This document shows, in pieces, positions 9,016-17,864 of a stretch of 41,860 nt of DNA. The stretch is from an uncultured Pelagibacteraceae bacterium. GTDB lineage: Bacteria > Pseudomonadota > Alphaproteobacteria > Pelagibacterales > Pelagibacteraceae. The translations under genes and the position numbers were made by a program. The notes under the pieces are model-generated. The model ran no database searches, had not been told where the DNA came from, and worked only from the letters and a program-made list of their open reading frames with translations. The number at the start of each line of letters is the position of its first letter. The stretch's first letter is position 1. The stretch lies in the NCBI GenBank assembly GCA_902519455.1, contig CABYJT010000003.1, forward strand, positions 1-41,860, given 5' to 3'.

Positions 9016-10611
9016 ATGAAATATTTAGACGCATTAATTATAGGTGCTGGATTTTCAGGACTATATCAACTTCATTGTTTGAGAGATAAATTAAAATTAA
9101 ACACATTGGTCCTAGAAGAAGGAGATGATCTAGGAGGTACATGGTACTGGAATAGATACCCAGGAGCGAGATGTGACTCAGAGAGTTTTACCTATGGTTT
9201 TACTTTTTCAAAAAAAATTTTTAAAAACTGGACTTGGAAAGAGAGATATCCTAAACAAAAAGTAATTTTAAAATATCTCAAATATTTTTCGAAAGAATAT
9301 AATCTTAAAAAAAACATAGTTTTTAAACAAAAGGTAATATCTACACAATATTTTGAAAAAGAAAACTTATGGAAAATAAAAACGAACAATAAGAAAATTT
9401 ATTTTTCAAAATATTTAATTTGTGCAGTTGGGTCCCTTTCCTCAATTAATTTACCTGCAATAAAAGGAATAAACCAATTTAAAGGTCAACTACACCACAG
9501 TGGAAGATGGCCAAAAAAAAAAATTAATTTTAAAAATAAAATTGTTGGACAGGTAGGAACAGGTTCTACTGGGATACAGATCGCACCTGAAATTGCCAAA
9601 AAAGCAAAAAAATTAGTTTTATTCCAAAGATCTCCAAATTTTAGTATTCCAGCAAGAAATAGAAAATTATCAAATACAAACATTAAAAACTATAAAAACA
9701 ATTTTAATAAACTAAGAAGTTTTTTAAAAAGAACACCAGGTGGCCATCCTTTTGAATTTCCAAAAAAATCTGCATTTGATTTTAACGAAGCTAGAAGAAA
9801 TAAGATGTATGAAAAATCTTGGCATTATGGAACTTTATCCTTTAGAGCAACCTTTAATGACATAGTAAAAACCGTCAAAGCAAATAAAACAGCAGTTAAA
9901 TTTATTGAAAATAAAATATACTCAACAGTTAAAAATAGAGAGTATGCAAAGATCCTTACTAATTTTGACCACCCATTTACTGCTAAAAGACCAACCTTAA
10001 ATACAAATTATTATGAGATGTTTAATAAAAAAAATGTGGAATTAGTTGATTTAAAAGAAAACCCAATAATAAAAATTACCAAAAGAGGAATAAAGACAAA
10101 AAAAAATGAATACACACTAAATAAAATTATATTTGCAACAGGATTTGATGCTTTGACAGGATCAATTGAAAAATTAAATATAACTGGAAAAAAGGGAATT
10201 AAATTGACTAAATATTGGAAAAATGGACCTAAAAGTTTTTTAGGACTTCTTGTTCCTAACTTTCCAAATATGTTTATAGTTAGTGGTCCAGGAAGTCCCT
10301 CAGTATTAACAAATGTACCGGTACAAATAGAACAGCATGTTGAATGGATTACTAAATGTATTAAGTTTTTGGAAAATAATAAAAGACAAAGTATAGAAAG
10401 TACAAATGAAGCAGCAAAAAAATGGCAAAAAGAAATTACGAGCTCAGTTAAAAAAACATTATTTATGAAAGCAAAAAGCTCGTGGTATAAAGGCGACAAT
10501 ATACCTGGCAAGTCGAAGTCTTTTTTACCTTATCCTGGTGGAATGCCAAAATATAGAAAAGCTTGTTTAAAAGTTGAGAAGACTAATTATAAAGAATTAA
10601 AAATAATCTAA
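9016..10611 (+). CDS. Baeyer-Villiger / flavin-containing monooxygenase
   Basis: IIGAGFSGL, GGTWYWNRYPGARCD, BVMO fingerprint FKGQLHHSGRWP (FxGxxxHxxxWP) and GTGSTG. Confidence 0.9.
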   Translation: MKYLDALIIGAGFSGLYQLHCLRDKLKLNTLVLEEGDDLGGTWYWNRYPGARCDSESFTYGFTFSKKIFKNWTWKERYPKQKVILKYLKYFSKEYNLKKNIVFKQKVISTQYFEKENLWKIKTNNKKIYFSKYLICAVGSLSSINLPAIKGINQFKGQLHHSGRWPKKKINFKNKIVGQVGTGSTGIQIAPEIAKKAKKLVLFQRSPNFSIPARNRKLSNTNIKNYKNNFNKLRSFLKRTPGGHPFEFPKKSAFDFNEARRNKMYEKSWHYGTLSFRATFNDIVKTVKANKTAVKFIENKIYSTVKNREYAKILTNFDHPFTAKRPTLNTNYYEMFNKKNVELVDLKENPIIKITKRGIKTKKNEYTLNKIIFATGFDALTGSIEKLNITGKKGIKLTKYWKNGPKSFLGLLVPNFPNMFIVSGPGSPSVLTNVPVQIEQHVEWITKCIKFLENNKRQSIESTNEAAKKWQKEITSSVKKTLFMKAKSSWYKGDNIPGKSKSFLPYPGGMPKYRKACLKVEKTNYKELKII

Positions 10612-11355
10612 ATGAATAAAATTAAATTTCTAATAATATATTTTTTTTTAATTTGTAATGTTTTTGCCGCAGAAATAGAAATTATTCTTGATAAGCCAGG
10701 TGAAGGAAAAAAAATTATTAATCACTCATGGGTTCAAATTGAATACACAGGTTCTTTTGTTGATGGAAAAGTTTTTGATACCAACGTTGGAAAAGACAGA
10801 CCTTTAGTTATTCAAATAGGTATGAAAGAAGTTATACCTGGTTTTGAAATGGGTATAGTTGGAACCAATAAAGGAACTGTCAGAAAAATTAAAATACCTG
10901 CTGAACTAGCATATGGAGCAAAAGGCGCTGGAAATATAATACCGCCAAACTCCGATCTTATTTTTGAATTCAAGATTATTGATGTTCTTGATCCAAATTA
11001 TAATTTAATCACATCTGATGAATTAAACAATTTATTGAAAAAAAATGCAGTAGTTTTAGATATTAGAACAGAAGATCAATGGATTAAAACTGGTGTAATT
11101 AAAGAGTCGTTTCAAGAAACAGCTTTCGACAAAAATGGAAAATTTAATGTTTACCTTATGGATAGAGTAAGAGCTTTAGCTGGAGCAGAGTCTCAAAATA
11201 TTGAAATTATTTTTGTTAGTCATGATGGTGAAACAGCATCAATTTTAGGCAATGCTTTTGCAGAAGATCTTGGTTTTGAAAATGTTTATGTTCTTGATGG
11301 AGGAATTAAAGCTTGGATTAGTGAGGAAAAAGCATTAGTTTCCTTCTTAAAATAA
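10612..11355 (+). CDS. Exported FKBP-type peptidyl-prolyl isomerase fused to a C-terminal rhodanese-like domain
   Basis: Signal peptide; FKBP motifs WVQIEYTG, VFDTNVG, VIPGFEMGI, LAYGAKGAGNIIPPNSDLIFEFKIIDV; then rhodanese-like VVLDIRTEDQWIKTG ... VYVLDGGIKAW. Confidence 0.85.
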   Translation: MNKIKFLIIYFFLICNVFAAEIEIILDKPGEGKKIINHSWVQIEYTGSFVDGKVFDTNVGKDRPLVIQIGMKEVIPGFEMGIVGTNKGTVRKIKIPAELAYGAKGAGNIIPPNSDLIFEFKIIDVLDPNYNLITSDELNNLLKKNAVVLDIRTEDQWIKTGVIKESFQETAFDKNGKFNVYLMDRVRALAGAESQNIEIIFVSHDGETASILGNAFAEDLGFENVYVLDGGIKAWISEEKALVSFLK

Positions 11356-11372
11356 CGTCAATCATTTGGGAA

Positions 11373-12152
11373 ATGAAACTTAAAGATAGGGTAGCAATAG
11401 TTACAGGCGGAGGAAAAGGAATAGGACAAGAAATTTGTCTTGCTCTTGTAAAAGAAGGTGCAAAGATAGTTATCGCAGAAATAGATATTGAAAATTCAGA
11501 AAAAGCTAAAAAAAAAATTATAGAGACAGGCGGTGAAGCAATAATTATAAAAACTGACGTTTCAAATCAAAAGAGCATCAACGAGATGGTGGATCAAACT
11601 ATCAAACACTACGGTAAAATTGATATTCTCATAAACAATGCAGGAATTAGACATGTTAAGAAACTTTTAGATCATACAAAACAAGATTGGGATGATATGA
11701 TTTCTGTGAATCTCACAGCACCTTTCCTTGCTAGTCAGGCTGTAATTCCTCATATGATTAAAAATGGAAAAGGTAAAATTATTAACTTTGGGTCGATAGC
11801 AAGTTTTATGGGAAGACCAGATAGGGTAGGATATGTAGCTGCAAAGAGCGGTGTCTTAGGCTTAACAAGAGCGTTATCTGTTGATCTGACTGGAAAAAAT
11901 ATTAATGTAAATACTATTTGTCCAGGTTTAATATCTACCTCATTTAATCAAAAATATGCTGAAGATCCAAAACATGGTGAAGCCTGGGGGAAAGAAACTG
12001 TAGTAGGTAGATGGGGAGAACCAAAAGATATAGTAGGAGCAGCAGTATTTTTAGCAAGCGATGACTCTGATTTCATAAATGGCTCTGAAATAAAAATAGA
12101 TGGTGGATGGCTCTCTTCTAAAGTTAGAAGAGGAGAATTAGATAATGAGTAA
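11373..12152 (+). CDS. Short-chain dehydrogenase/reductase
   Basis: TGGGKGIGQEI, NNAGIRH, YVAAKSG and IDGGW. Confidence 0.93.
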   Translation: MKLKDRVAIVTGGGKGIGQEICLALVKEGAKIVIAEIDIENSEKAKKKIIETGGEAIIIKTDVSNQKSINEMVDQTIKHYGKIDILINNAGIRHVKKLLDHTKQDWDDMISVNLTAPFLASQAVIPHMIKNGKGKIINFGSIASFMGRPDRVGYVAAKSGVLGLTRALSVDLTGKNINVNTICPGLISTSFNQKYAEDPKHGEAWGKETVVGRWGEPKDIVGAAVFLASDDSDFINGSEIKIDGGWLSSKVRRGELDNE

Positions 12153-13662
12153 CTTTGAAAAAAATCATGAACAAGCAATTAATAATGCAAAAAGATTAAC
12201 TGATAAAATTTTAATTGATGGTAAACTAATATCTGCTCAAACAAATAATAAGATACCAGTATTAAATCCAAGTACAGGAGACAATATCGGTTCTGCTCCT
12301 CAATGTAATAAAGATGATGTTAATATTGCAGTTGAGTCAGCACACAAAGCTTTTCAAAAATGGAAAAAAATACCAGCAAGGGAAAGAGGAAAAATGGTTG
12401 CTGCTGGAGCAAAAAGATTAGAGGAAAGAAAGTCAGAAATTGAAACTTTATTATCATTAGATACAGGTAATGCTTTAAGGACACAGGCTATGCCAGAAAC
12501 AGGTGCTTCCATTGAACTTACAAATATGTTTGCTGGTTTGTCTGGAGAGTTAAAAGGAGAAAATTATCCAACCAATATTCCAAATAGTATTCATTATACC
12601 ACCAGAGATCCAATTGGGGTTGTTTGTGCAATCGTCCCTTGGAATGCGCCATTATTTTTAACAGTAGCAAAAATCGCTCCAGCTATTGTAGCAGGAAATA
12701 GTGTTGTTTTAAAAACAGCTGAACAAGCTCCATTTTGTGCTCTTCTACTATCGGAGATATTTCAACAAGAACTTCCTCCGGGTGTTTTAAATGTAATTTC
12801 AGGCTATGGAGAAGAGTGTGGCGAACCTCTGGTAACTCATGAAAAAGTAAGAAAAGTAACGTTTACTGGATCTTTTACTGTAGGAAAGATTATAGCGCAA
12901 AAAGCAGCTCCTAAATTATGTCCAGTTACTTTAGAGCTTGGAGGAAAAAATCCAAACATAATAATGAGTGATGCAGATTTAGATATTGCAATTCAAGGGG
13001 TTATTGATGGAATGAGATATACTCGACAAGGACAAGCATGTACCGCTGGTTCAAGAGTTTATATTCAGGAAAAAATTTATGATCAAGTACTGAGTGGAGC
13101 TGCTGAAAAATTAAATAAATTAAAAATGGGTAATGCCCTAGATGAAAGTTCTGACATTGGAGCAATTATTTCCGAAGAACAACTGAAACGAACTTTACAT
13201 TATATGGATATTGCCAAAAAAAACTCTACAACCAATATTGTGCATGGTGGCAATCAAATAACAGGTGGTGATTATAAAAATGGTTTCTTCTATGAACCTA
13301 CATTGATGTCAGGTGTTCCAATAAGCTCTCCAGTTTGTCAAGAAGAAATATTTGGTCCTGTCGCTTGTGCAATACCATTTAAAACATTTGATGAAGTAAT
13401 GAACAGTGCAAATGATACACCATTTGGATTATCAGCTGTATTGTGGACACAAAATTTATCTAGAGCTTTACAGTTTGTTGAAGAAATCGAGGCAGGTTTT
13501 GTCCAAGTAAATCAATGTGTGGCGCCCAGAGCAAATGTTTCATATGGTGGTTTAAAAATGAGTGGGCTAGGAAAAGAGTACGCCTTTGATAGCATGATAA
13601 ATCATTTTACTCAAAGTAAAACGGTTTTGATTAATAGAGGAAAATCAAATATAGATATTTAA
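12145..13662 (+). CDS. Aldehyde dehydrogenase family protein
   Basis: VPWNAPLFL, FTGSFTVGK, LELGGKNPNII, GQACTAGSRV (catalytic Cys), CQEEIFGPV. Confidence 0.93.
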   Translation: MSNFEKNHEQAINNAKRLTDKILIDGKLISAQTNNKIPVLNPSTGDNIGSAPQCNKDDVNIAVESAHKAFQKWKKIPARERGKMVAAGAKRLEERKSEIETLLSLDTGNALRTQAMPETGASIELTNMFAGLSGELKGENYPTNIPNSIHYTTRDPIGVVCAIVPWNAPLFLTVAKIAPAIVAGNSVVLKTAEQAPFCALLLSEIFQQELPPGVLNVISGYGEECGEPLVTHEKVRKVTFTGSFTVGKIIAQKAAPKLCPVTLELGGKNPNIIMSDADLDIAIQGVIDGMRYTRQGQACTAGSRVYIQEKIYDQVLSGAAEKLNKLKMGNALDESSDIGAIISEEQLKRTLHYMDIAKKNSTTNIVHGGNQITGGDYKNGFFYEPTLMSGVPISSPVCQEEIFGPVACAIPFKTFDEVMNSANDTPFGLSAVLWTQNLSRALQFVEEIEAGFVQVNQCVAPRANVSYGGLKMSGLGKEYAFDSMINHFTQSKTVLINRGKSNIDI

Positions 13663-13664
13663 AT

Positions 13665-14591
13665 ATGACAGATCAAATAGCTTTTATTGGTGTTGGAAAT
13701 ATGGGTAACCCAATGGCAGATCAATTAGTTAAGGCTGGTAAAAAAGTTAAAGCCTACGATGTTTCTTCAGAAATGATAAAAAAAGCTAAGGATGCGAATT
13801 TAGATGTGGTTGATACATTAGATGAGGTCCTTGAAGGTGCAAATTTTGTAATCTCAATGTTGCCTGAAGGCAAACATGTAAAATCTCTTTTTTTAGGAGA
13901 CAAAGGTATTATTGATAAAATTTCAAAGGATGCTCTCATAATTGACTGTTCAACAATTGATATTGAAACTTCTTTATTACTAGGCAAGGAAGCAAAAAAT
14001 AGAGGAATTAAAATGATTGATGCGCCTGTTACAGGAGGTGTTATGGGAGCAAGAGTAGGTAAATTAAATTTTTTAGTTGGTGGAGATGATGAAGCTGTAA
14101 ATTTAGCTAAACCATTAATGGATATAATGGGGCAAAAAATTTTACATGCTGGACCACAAGGAAGTGGAGTGGGAGTAAAGATTTGTAATAATATGTCTTT
14201 AGGAATTTCAATGATAGCAGCATCAGAGGCACTAATGTTAGCGAAAAGACTAAAGATGGATTTAAAAAAAGTTCATGAAATTATGAAAAATGCCTCTGGA
14301 AATAATTGGGCTTTATCAACATATACACCGCTGCCAAATTTAACAGATGGCGTTCCCTCAAATAACAAATATAGACCAGGCTTTTCTGCAGCCATGATGA
14401 CTAAAGATTTAAAATTAGCTAATGATGCTGCAAAATCTGTAAATGCTTCAACACCTCTGGGAAAACATGCCTTAGATATATTTAATGAATTTTGTGAAGG
14501 TGGTGATAGCGAAACAGATTATTCAGGTATATCTAAAAAAATTGGTGGAGATGCTTGGGATTATCCCTTTGATCCTAAGGGCAAGAAATAG
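13665..14591 (+). CDS. 3-hydroxyisobutyrate dehydrogenase-like NAD(P)-dependent oxidoreductase
   Basis: IAFIGVGNMGNPMA, DAPVTGGVMGA, GSGVGVKICNN family signatures. Confidence 0.9.
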   Translation: MTDQIAFIGVGNMGNPMADQLVKAGKKVKAYDVSSEMIKKAKDANLDVVDTLDEVLEGANFVISMLPEGKHVKSLFLGDKGIIDKISKDALIIDCSTIDIETSLLLGKEAKNRGIKMIDAPVTGGVMGARVGKLNFLVGGDDEAVNLAKPLMDIMGQKILHAGPQGSGVGVKICNNMSLGISMIAASEALMLAKRLKMDLKKVHEIMKNASGNNWALSTYTPLPNLTDGVPSNNKYRPGFSAAMMTKDLKLANDAAKSVNASTPLGKHALDIFNEFCEGGDSETDYSGISKKIGGDAWDYPFDPKGKK

Positions 14592-14617
14592 CTTTTATTA
14601 AACCTCTGGTTGTATAA

Positions 14618-14645
14618 AAATGTAACAATTAATCGTTTTACATTT
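14618..14645. promoter_or_regulatory. Candidate operator: inverted repeat AAATGTAA-N12-TTACATTT upstream of dctP
   Basis: Perfect 8-bp arms with a 12-bp spacer in the intergenic region before the TRAP operon. Confidence 0.4.
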
Positions 14646-14672
14646 GTCATTCAATGAGTTTTACTTCGATCA

Positions 14673-14689
14673 TTATTAAGACTTAATAA
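14673..14689. promoter_or_regulatory. Candidate operator: perfect 17-bp palindrome TTATTAAG-A-CTTAATAA just upstream of the dctP RBS
   Basis: Perfect palindrome with one central base, directly before AAAGAGAGGGATAAATAATG. Confidence 0.4.
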
Positions 14690-14710
14690 CAATAAAGAGA
14701 GGGATAAATA

Positions 14711-15799
14711 ATGAAAAAAATCACTTCAATGATTTTAGCTTTAGTATTTGCAGTTTCAGTAATTGGATCTGCTTCTGCTAAAACATTAAAAATCCAACTT
14801 ACTTTTCCTAAAACATCATACGATGGACAAATCGTAAAAATGTGGACTGACAGGGTAACAAAACTAACTCGTGGAGAGTTAAAATTTGAGCTTCTTTCAA
14901 AAGGTGAAGTTGTTGGTATGAAAGAAACACTAGAAGCTGTTGACAAAGGTCTAGTAGATGGTGGTGCAGCATGGACTCACTACTGGTCAAACTATCACCC
15001 AGCTGCGATGTTATTTGGATCGCCAGTTGCTGGTGGAGGAATTGGTTTAAGTACTAAATCCTGGTTAGCATGGTATTTCGATAATGGTGGTAAAGAATTA
15101 TACGACCAATTATGGAGCGAAATGGGAATGAATGTTAAAGGTTTCGTGATGGCATCATCAGGACCTGAAGCATTAGGTTGGTTCAAAGAGCCAATTAAAA
15201 ACATGGATGATTTCAGAAAATACAGATTCAGAACTCCTCCAGGAATTCCAGGACAAACATACAAAGATATTGGAATTGCATCAGTATCTTTATCAGGTGG
15301 TGATATTTTACCAGCACTTGAAAAAGGAACTATTGATGCTGCTGAATGGTGTTGTCCAAAACCAGACTCAGTTTTTGGTTTTCAAAAAGTTCTTAAAAAC
15401 TACTATCTACAAGGATTACACCAAAACGTAGTAAATGGTGATATCTATATTAATGGAGATGTTTACAATTCTTTAACTGACCATCAAAAATATGCAATGG
15501 AAGTTGCGTCTGAAGCGATGATCACTAGAAACATCACTAATAGAGCTGTAGAAAATGGTAAAGCGTTAATCGATCTTACTGAAAATCACGGTGTAAAACT
15601 TTGGGATACACCAGCTGATTATTTCACTGAGTACATGAACGCTGCTCAAGCAACTCTTAAAAAGAATGCTGCATCAAATGCTTTCTTTAAAGAAGTTTAT
15701 GAGCACATGACTGCACATGCAAAAATTGTAGTACCTTTTATTGCACAAATGGAAACATCTGATGCATCAATTGGAACTGCATTCGCATCACAACAGTAG
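14711..15799 (+). CDS. dctP: TRAP transporter solute-binding protein (DctP/TakP-like)
   Basis: Signal peptide; periplasmic binding protein with YRFRTPPGIPGQ and GTIDAAEWCCP; followed by TRAP permease genes. Confidence 0.9.
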   Translation: MKKITSMILALVFAVSVIGSASAKTLKIQLTFPKTSYDGQIVKMWTDRVTKLTRGELKFELLSKGEVVGMKETLEAVDKGLVDGGAAWTHYWSNYHPAAMLFGSPVAGGGIGLSTKSWLAWYFDNGGKELYDQLWSEMGMNVKGFVMASSGPEALGWFKEPIKNMDDFRKYRFRTPPGIPGQTYKDIGIASVSLSGGDILPALEKGTIDAAEWCCPKPDSVFGFQKVLKNYYLQGLHQNVVNGDIYINGDVYNSLTDHQKYAMEVASEAMITRNITNRAVENGKALIDLTENHGVKLWDTPADYFTEYMNAAQATLKKNAASNAFFKEVYEHMTAHAKIVVPFIAQMETSDASIGTAFASQQ

Positions 15800-15810
15800 T
15801 TTAAAATATT

Positions 15811-15844
15811 AAAACGGGGATTTTTAAAAATCCCCGTTTTTTTT
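15811..15844. terminator. Perfect 30-bp palindromic stem-loop plus T-tract between dctP and dctQM
   Basis: AAAACGGGGATTTTTAAAAATCCCCGTTTT followed by TTTT. Confidence 0.85.
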
Positions 15845-15876
15845 ACAAATTTAATTTAAATAACTATACTAGTTAA

Positions 15877-16533
15877 ATGGTTGATAAAGACTCAGAGCCT
15901 AAAGTTAAAGAAAATCTTGATATTACTGACGAGCTTATAGCCGAAAGAAGAACAAGCTTAAAAATGCCTGAGGATATGACTCCTTGGATGGCAAAAACAA
16001 TAGAATTCATAGACTCAAAAATGTTAATTACCGGCAAAGTATTTGCCTGGTTAACTGTATTTCTAATTTATGCAATGATCCATGAGGTTATAGGAAGACA
16101 TTTTTTCAACAGACCTACTTTGTGGTCATTTGACATAAGTAGAATGTTGGCTGGTGCTTTATTTATGTTAGGTGCAGCCTATACATTATCAAAAGGAATA
16201 CATATAAGAGCAGATTTTCTTTATCGAAATTGGTCAGTAAAAAATCAGGCTAGAGTAGATTTATTTTTATATTTATTATTTTTTATACCAGGGTTTCTCG
16301 TATTTTTCCTTGTAAGTTTTGATTACGCCTATACTTCAATTTGTGGAAGATCAAATTTAGAGGAATGCTTAGGTGGTAAAGTTAGAATTCAAAGAGCCAT
16401 GGATACAACATGGATGCCAATTATGTGGCCTTTAAAAAGTTGTATGCCTATTGGTGCATTTTTACTTTTAGTACAAGGTATATCTGAAATTTTAAAAACT
16501 TATTATGCTTTTGTTAAAGGGAGATGGCCATAA
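15877..16533 (+). CDS. dctQ: TRAP transporter small permease subunit (DctQ)
   Basis: Four hydrophobic segments; FDISRMLAGALFMLGAAYTLSKGIHIRADF is typical of DctQ. Confidence 0.88.
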   Translation: MVDKDSEPKVKENLDITDELIAERRTSLKMPEDMTPWMAKTIEFIDSKMLITGKVFAWLTVFLIYAMIHEVIGRHFFNRPTLWSFDISRMLAGALFMLGAAYTLSKGIHIRADFLYRNWSVKNQARVDLFLYLLFFIPGFLVFFLVSFDYAYTSICGRSNLEECLGGKVRIQRAMDTTWMPIMWPLKSCMPIGAFLLLVQGISEILKTYYAFVKGRWP

Positions 16534-17864
16534 TGGATTTCTTTAGCCCAGAAATAATTGGAGCAATAATGATTGGTTGCATGTTATTTGCAATATTTGT
16601 TGGTTTCCCAATTTCATTTACTTTAATATTTTTAGGCCTTGTTTTTGGATATTGGGGTTTTGGTAAATTAGTTTTTTACTTAATGACTCTTCAGTTCAAT
16701 ATGATTATGACGGAGAATACACTCGCCGCCGTACCACTCTTTATATTTATGGGAATTTTAATGGAACAAGCAGGTTTAATGGAGAGATTATTTAATGCAG
16801 TTCAGTTAATGCTTTCTAAGACGAGAGGAGCATTATTTTATGCAGTAATGTTTGTCTCAACAATTTTTGCAGCTGCAACTGGAATAGTTGGTGCATCAGT
16901 TACAATCTTAGGAATTATGGCAGGTAAAACTATGATTAGAACTGGTTATGATACTAGACTATCTGCTGGTTTGATTTGTGCTGGTGGAACTCTTGGAATT
17001 TTAATTCCTCCAAGTATTATGTTAGTTGTCATGGGACCTGTTTTAGAAATTCCTGTAACAGATTTATTTGCTGCAGCAATAATGCCAGGTATTTTATTAG
17101 CATGTCTGTACGCAGCTTACACAACATTAAGATGTTATTTTAATCCAAAACTTGGCCCTGTTTTACCAGCAAATGAACAACCAACAAATATGGCCAAGGT
17201 TTGGTATGAGTTTATTATGGGATTAATACCTCCTGCAGGTTTAGTTTTTTTTGCACTTGGAAGTATTCTATTTGGTCTTGCTACTCCAACTGAAGGGGCT
17301 GGTATGGGAGCCTTTGGTGCTATCTTACTTGCACTAGCATATAAAAAATTAACTCTGCCAGGTTTGAAAGACGCTCTTTTAAAAACTTTAGAGATTACAG
17401 CTTTAATAATGTTTTTAGTTGCTGCATCGAACTTTTTTGGAGCAGTATTCTCAAAATTAGGAACTCCATCTCTGTTAACTGATTTCCTTTTAAATTTAGA
17501 GGTAAATAGATATGTAATATTAGCAATTATAATGGCTGCCATTTTTTTATTAGGATGGCCTTTAGAGTGGGTACCAATAGTTTTAATAGTATTACCAATT
17601 GTATTACCTCTAGTAATCGAGTTAGGATTTAATCTTACATGGTTTGCAATATTAGTAGCCGTTAATCTCCAAACCGCCTGGCTCTCACCTCCTGTAGCAT
17701 TATCTGCTTATTTCTTAAAAGGTGTGGTTCCAGAGTGGGATTTAAAAGATATCTATCTTGGTATGATGCAATTTATGGTTATCCAAGTCATTGGTTTAGT
17801 ATTAATTATAATATTTCCAAAAATAGCATTGTGGTTGCCTGGGGTAATGTACCCATCACCTTAG
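16533..17864 (+). CDS. dctM: TRAP transporter large permease subunit (DctM)
   Basis: Multi-TM protein; GGTLGILIPPSIMLVVMG and ATPTEGAGMGAFGA; start chosen at ATG 16533 (TAATG overlap with dctQ, RBS AGGGAG), 9 bp inside the listed ORF start at 16524. Confidence 0.9.
   Translation: MDFFSPEIIGAIMIGCMLFAIFVGFPISFTLIFLGLVFGYWGFGKLVFYLMTLQFNMIMTENTLAAVPLFIFMGILMEQAGLMERLFNAVQLMLSKTRGALFYAVMFVSTIFAAATGIVGASVTILGIMAGKTMIRTGYDTRLSAGLICAGGTLGILIPPSIMLVVMGPVLEIPVTDLFAAAIMPGILLACLYAAYTTLRCYFNPKLGPVLPANEQPTNMAKVWYEFIMGLIPPAGLVFFALGSILFGLATPTEGAGMGAFGAILLALAYKKLTLPGLKDALLKTLEITALIMFLVAASNFFGAVFSKLGTPSLLTDFLLNLEVNRYVILAIIMAAIFLLGWPLEWVPIVLIVLPIVLPLVIELGFNLTWFAILVAVNLQTAWLSPPVALSAYFLKGVVPEWDLKDIYLGMMQFMVIQVIGLVLIIIFPKIALWLPGVMYPSP

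Noticed and set aside
10011-10511. 166-aa antisense ORF inside the BVMO gene
   Set aside because: Entirely opposite a well-supported monooxygenase; AT-rich antisense frame with hydrophobic, low-complexity translation and no recognisable motif.
14683-14946. 87-aa minus-strand ORF over the dctP promoter and 5' end
   Set aside because: Overlaps the dctP start and signal peptide; no family signature.
17135-17542. 135-aa antisense ORF inside dctM
   Set aside because: Shadow frame of a conserved TRAP permease; no RBS or motif.
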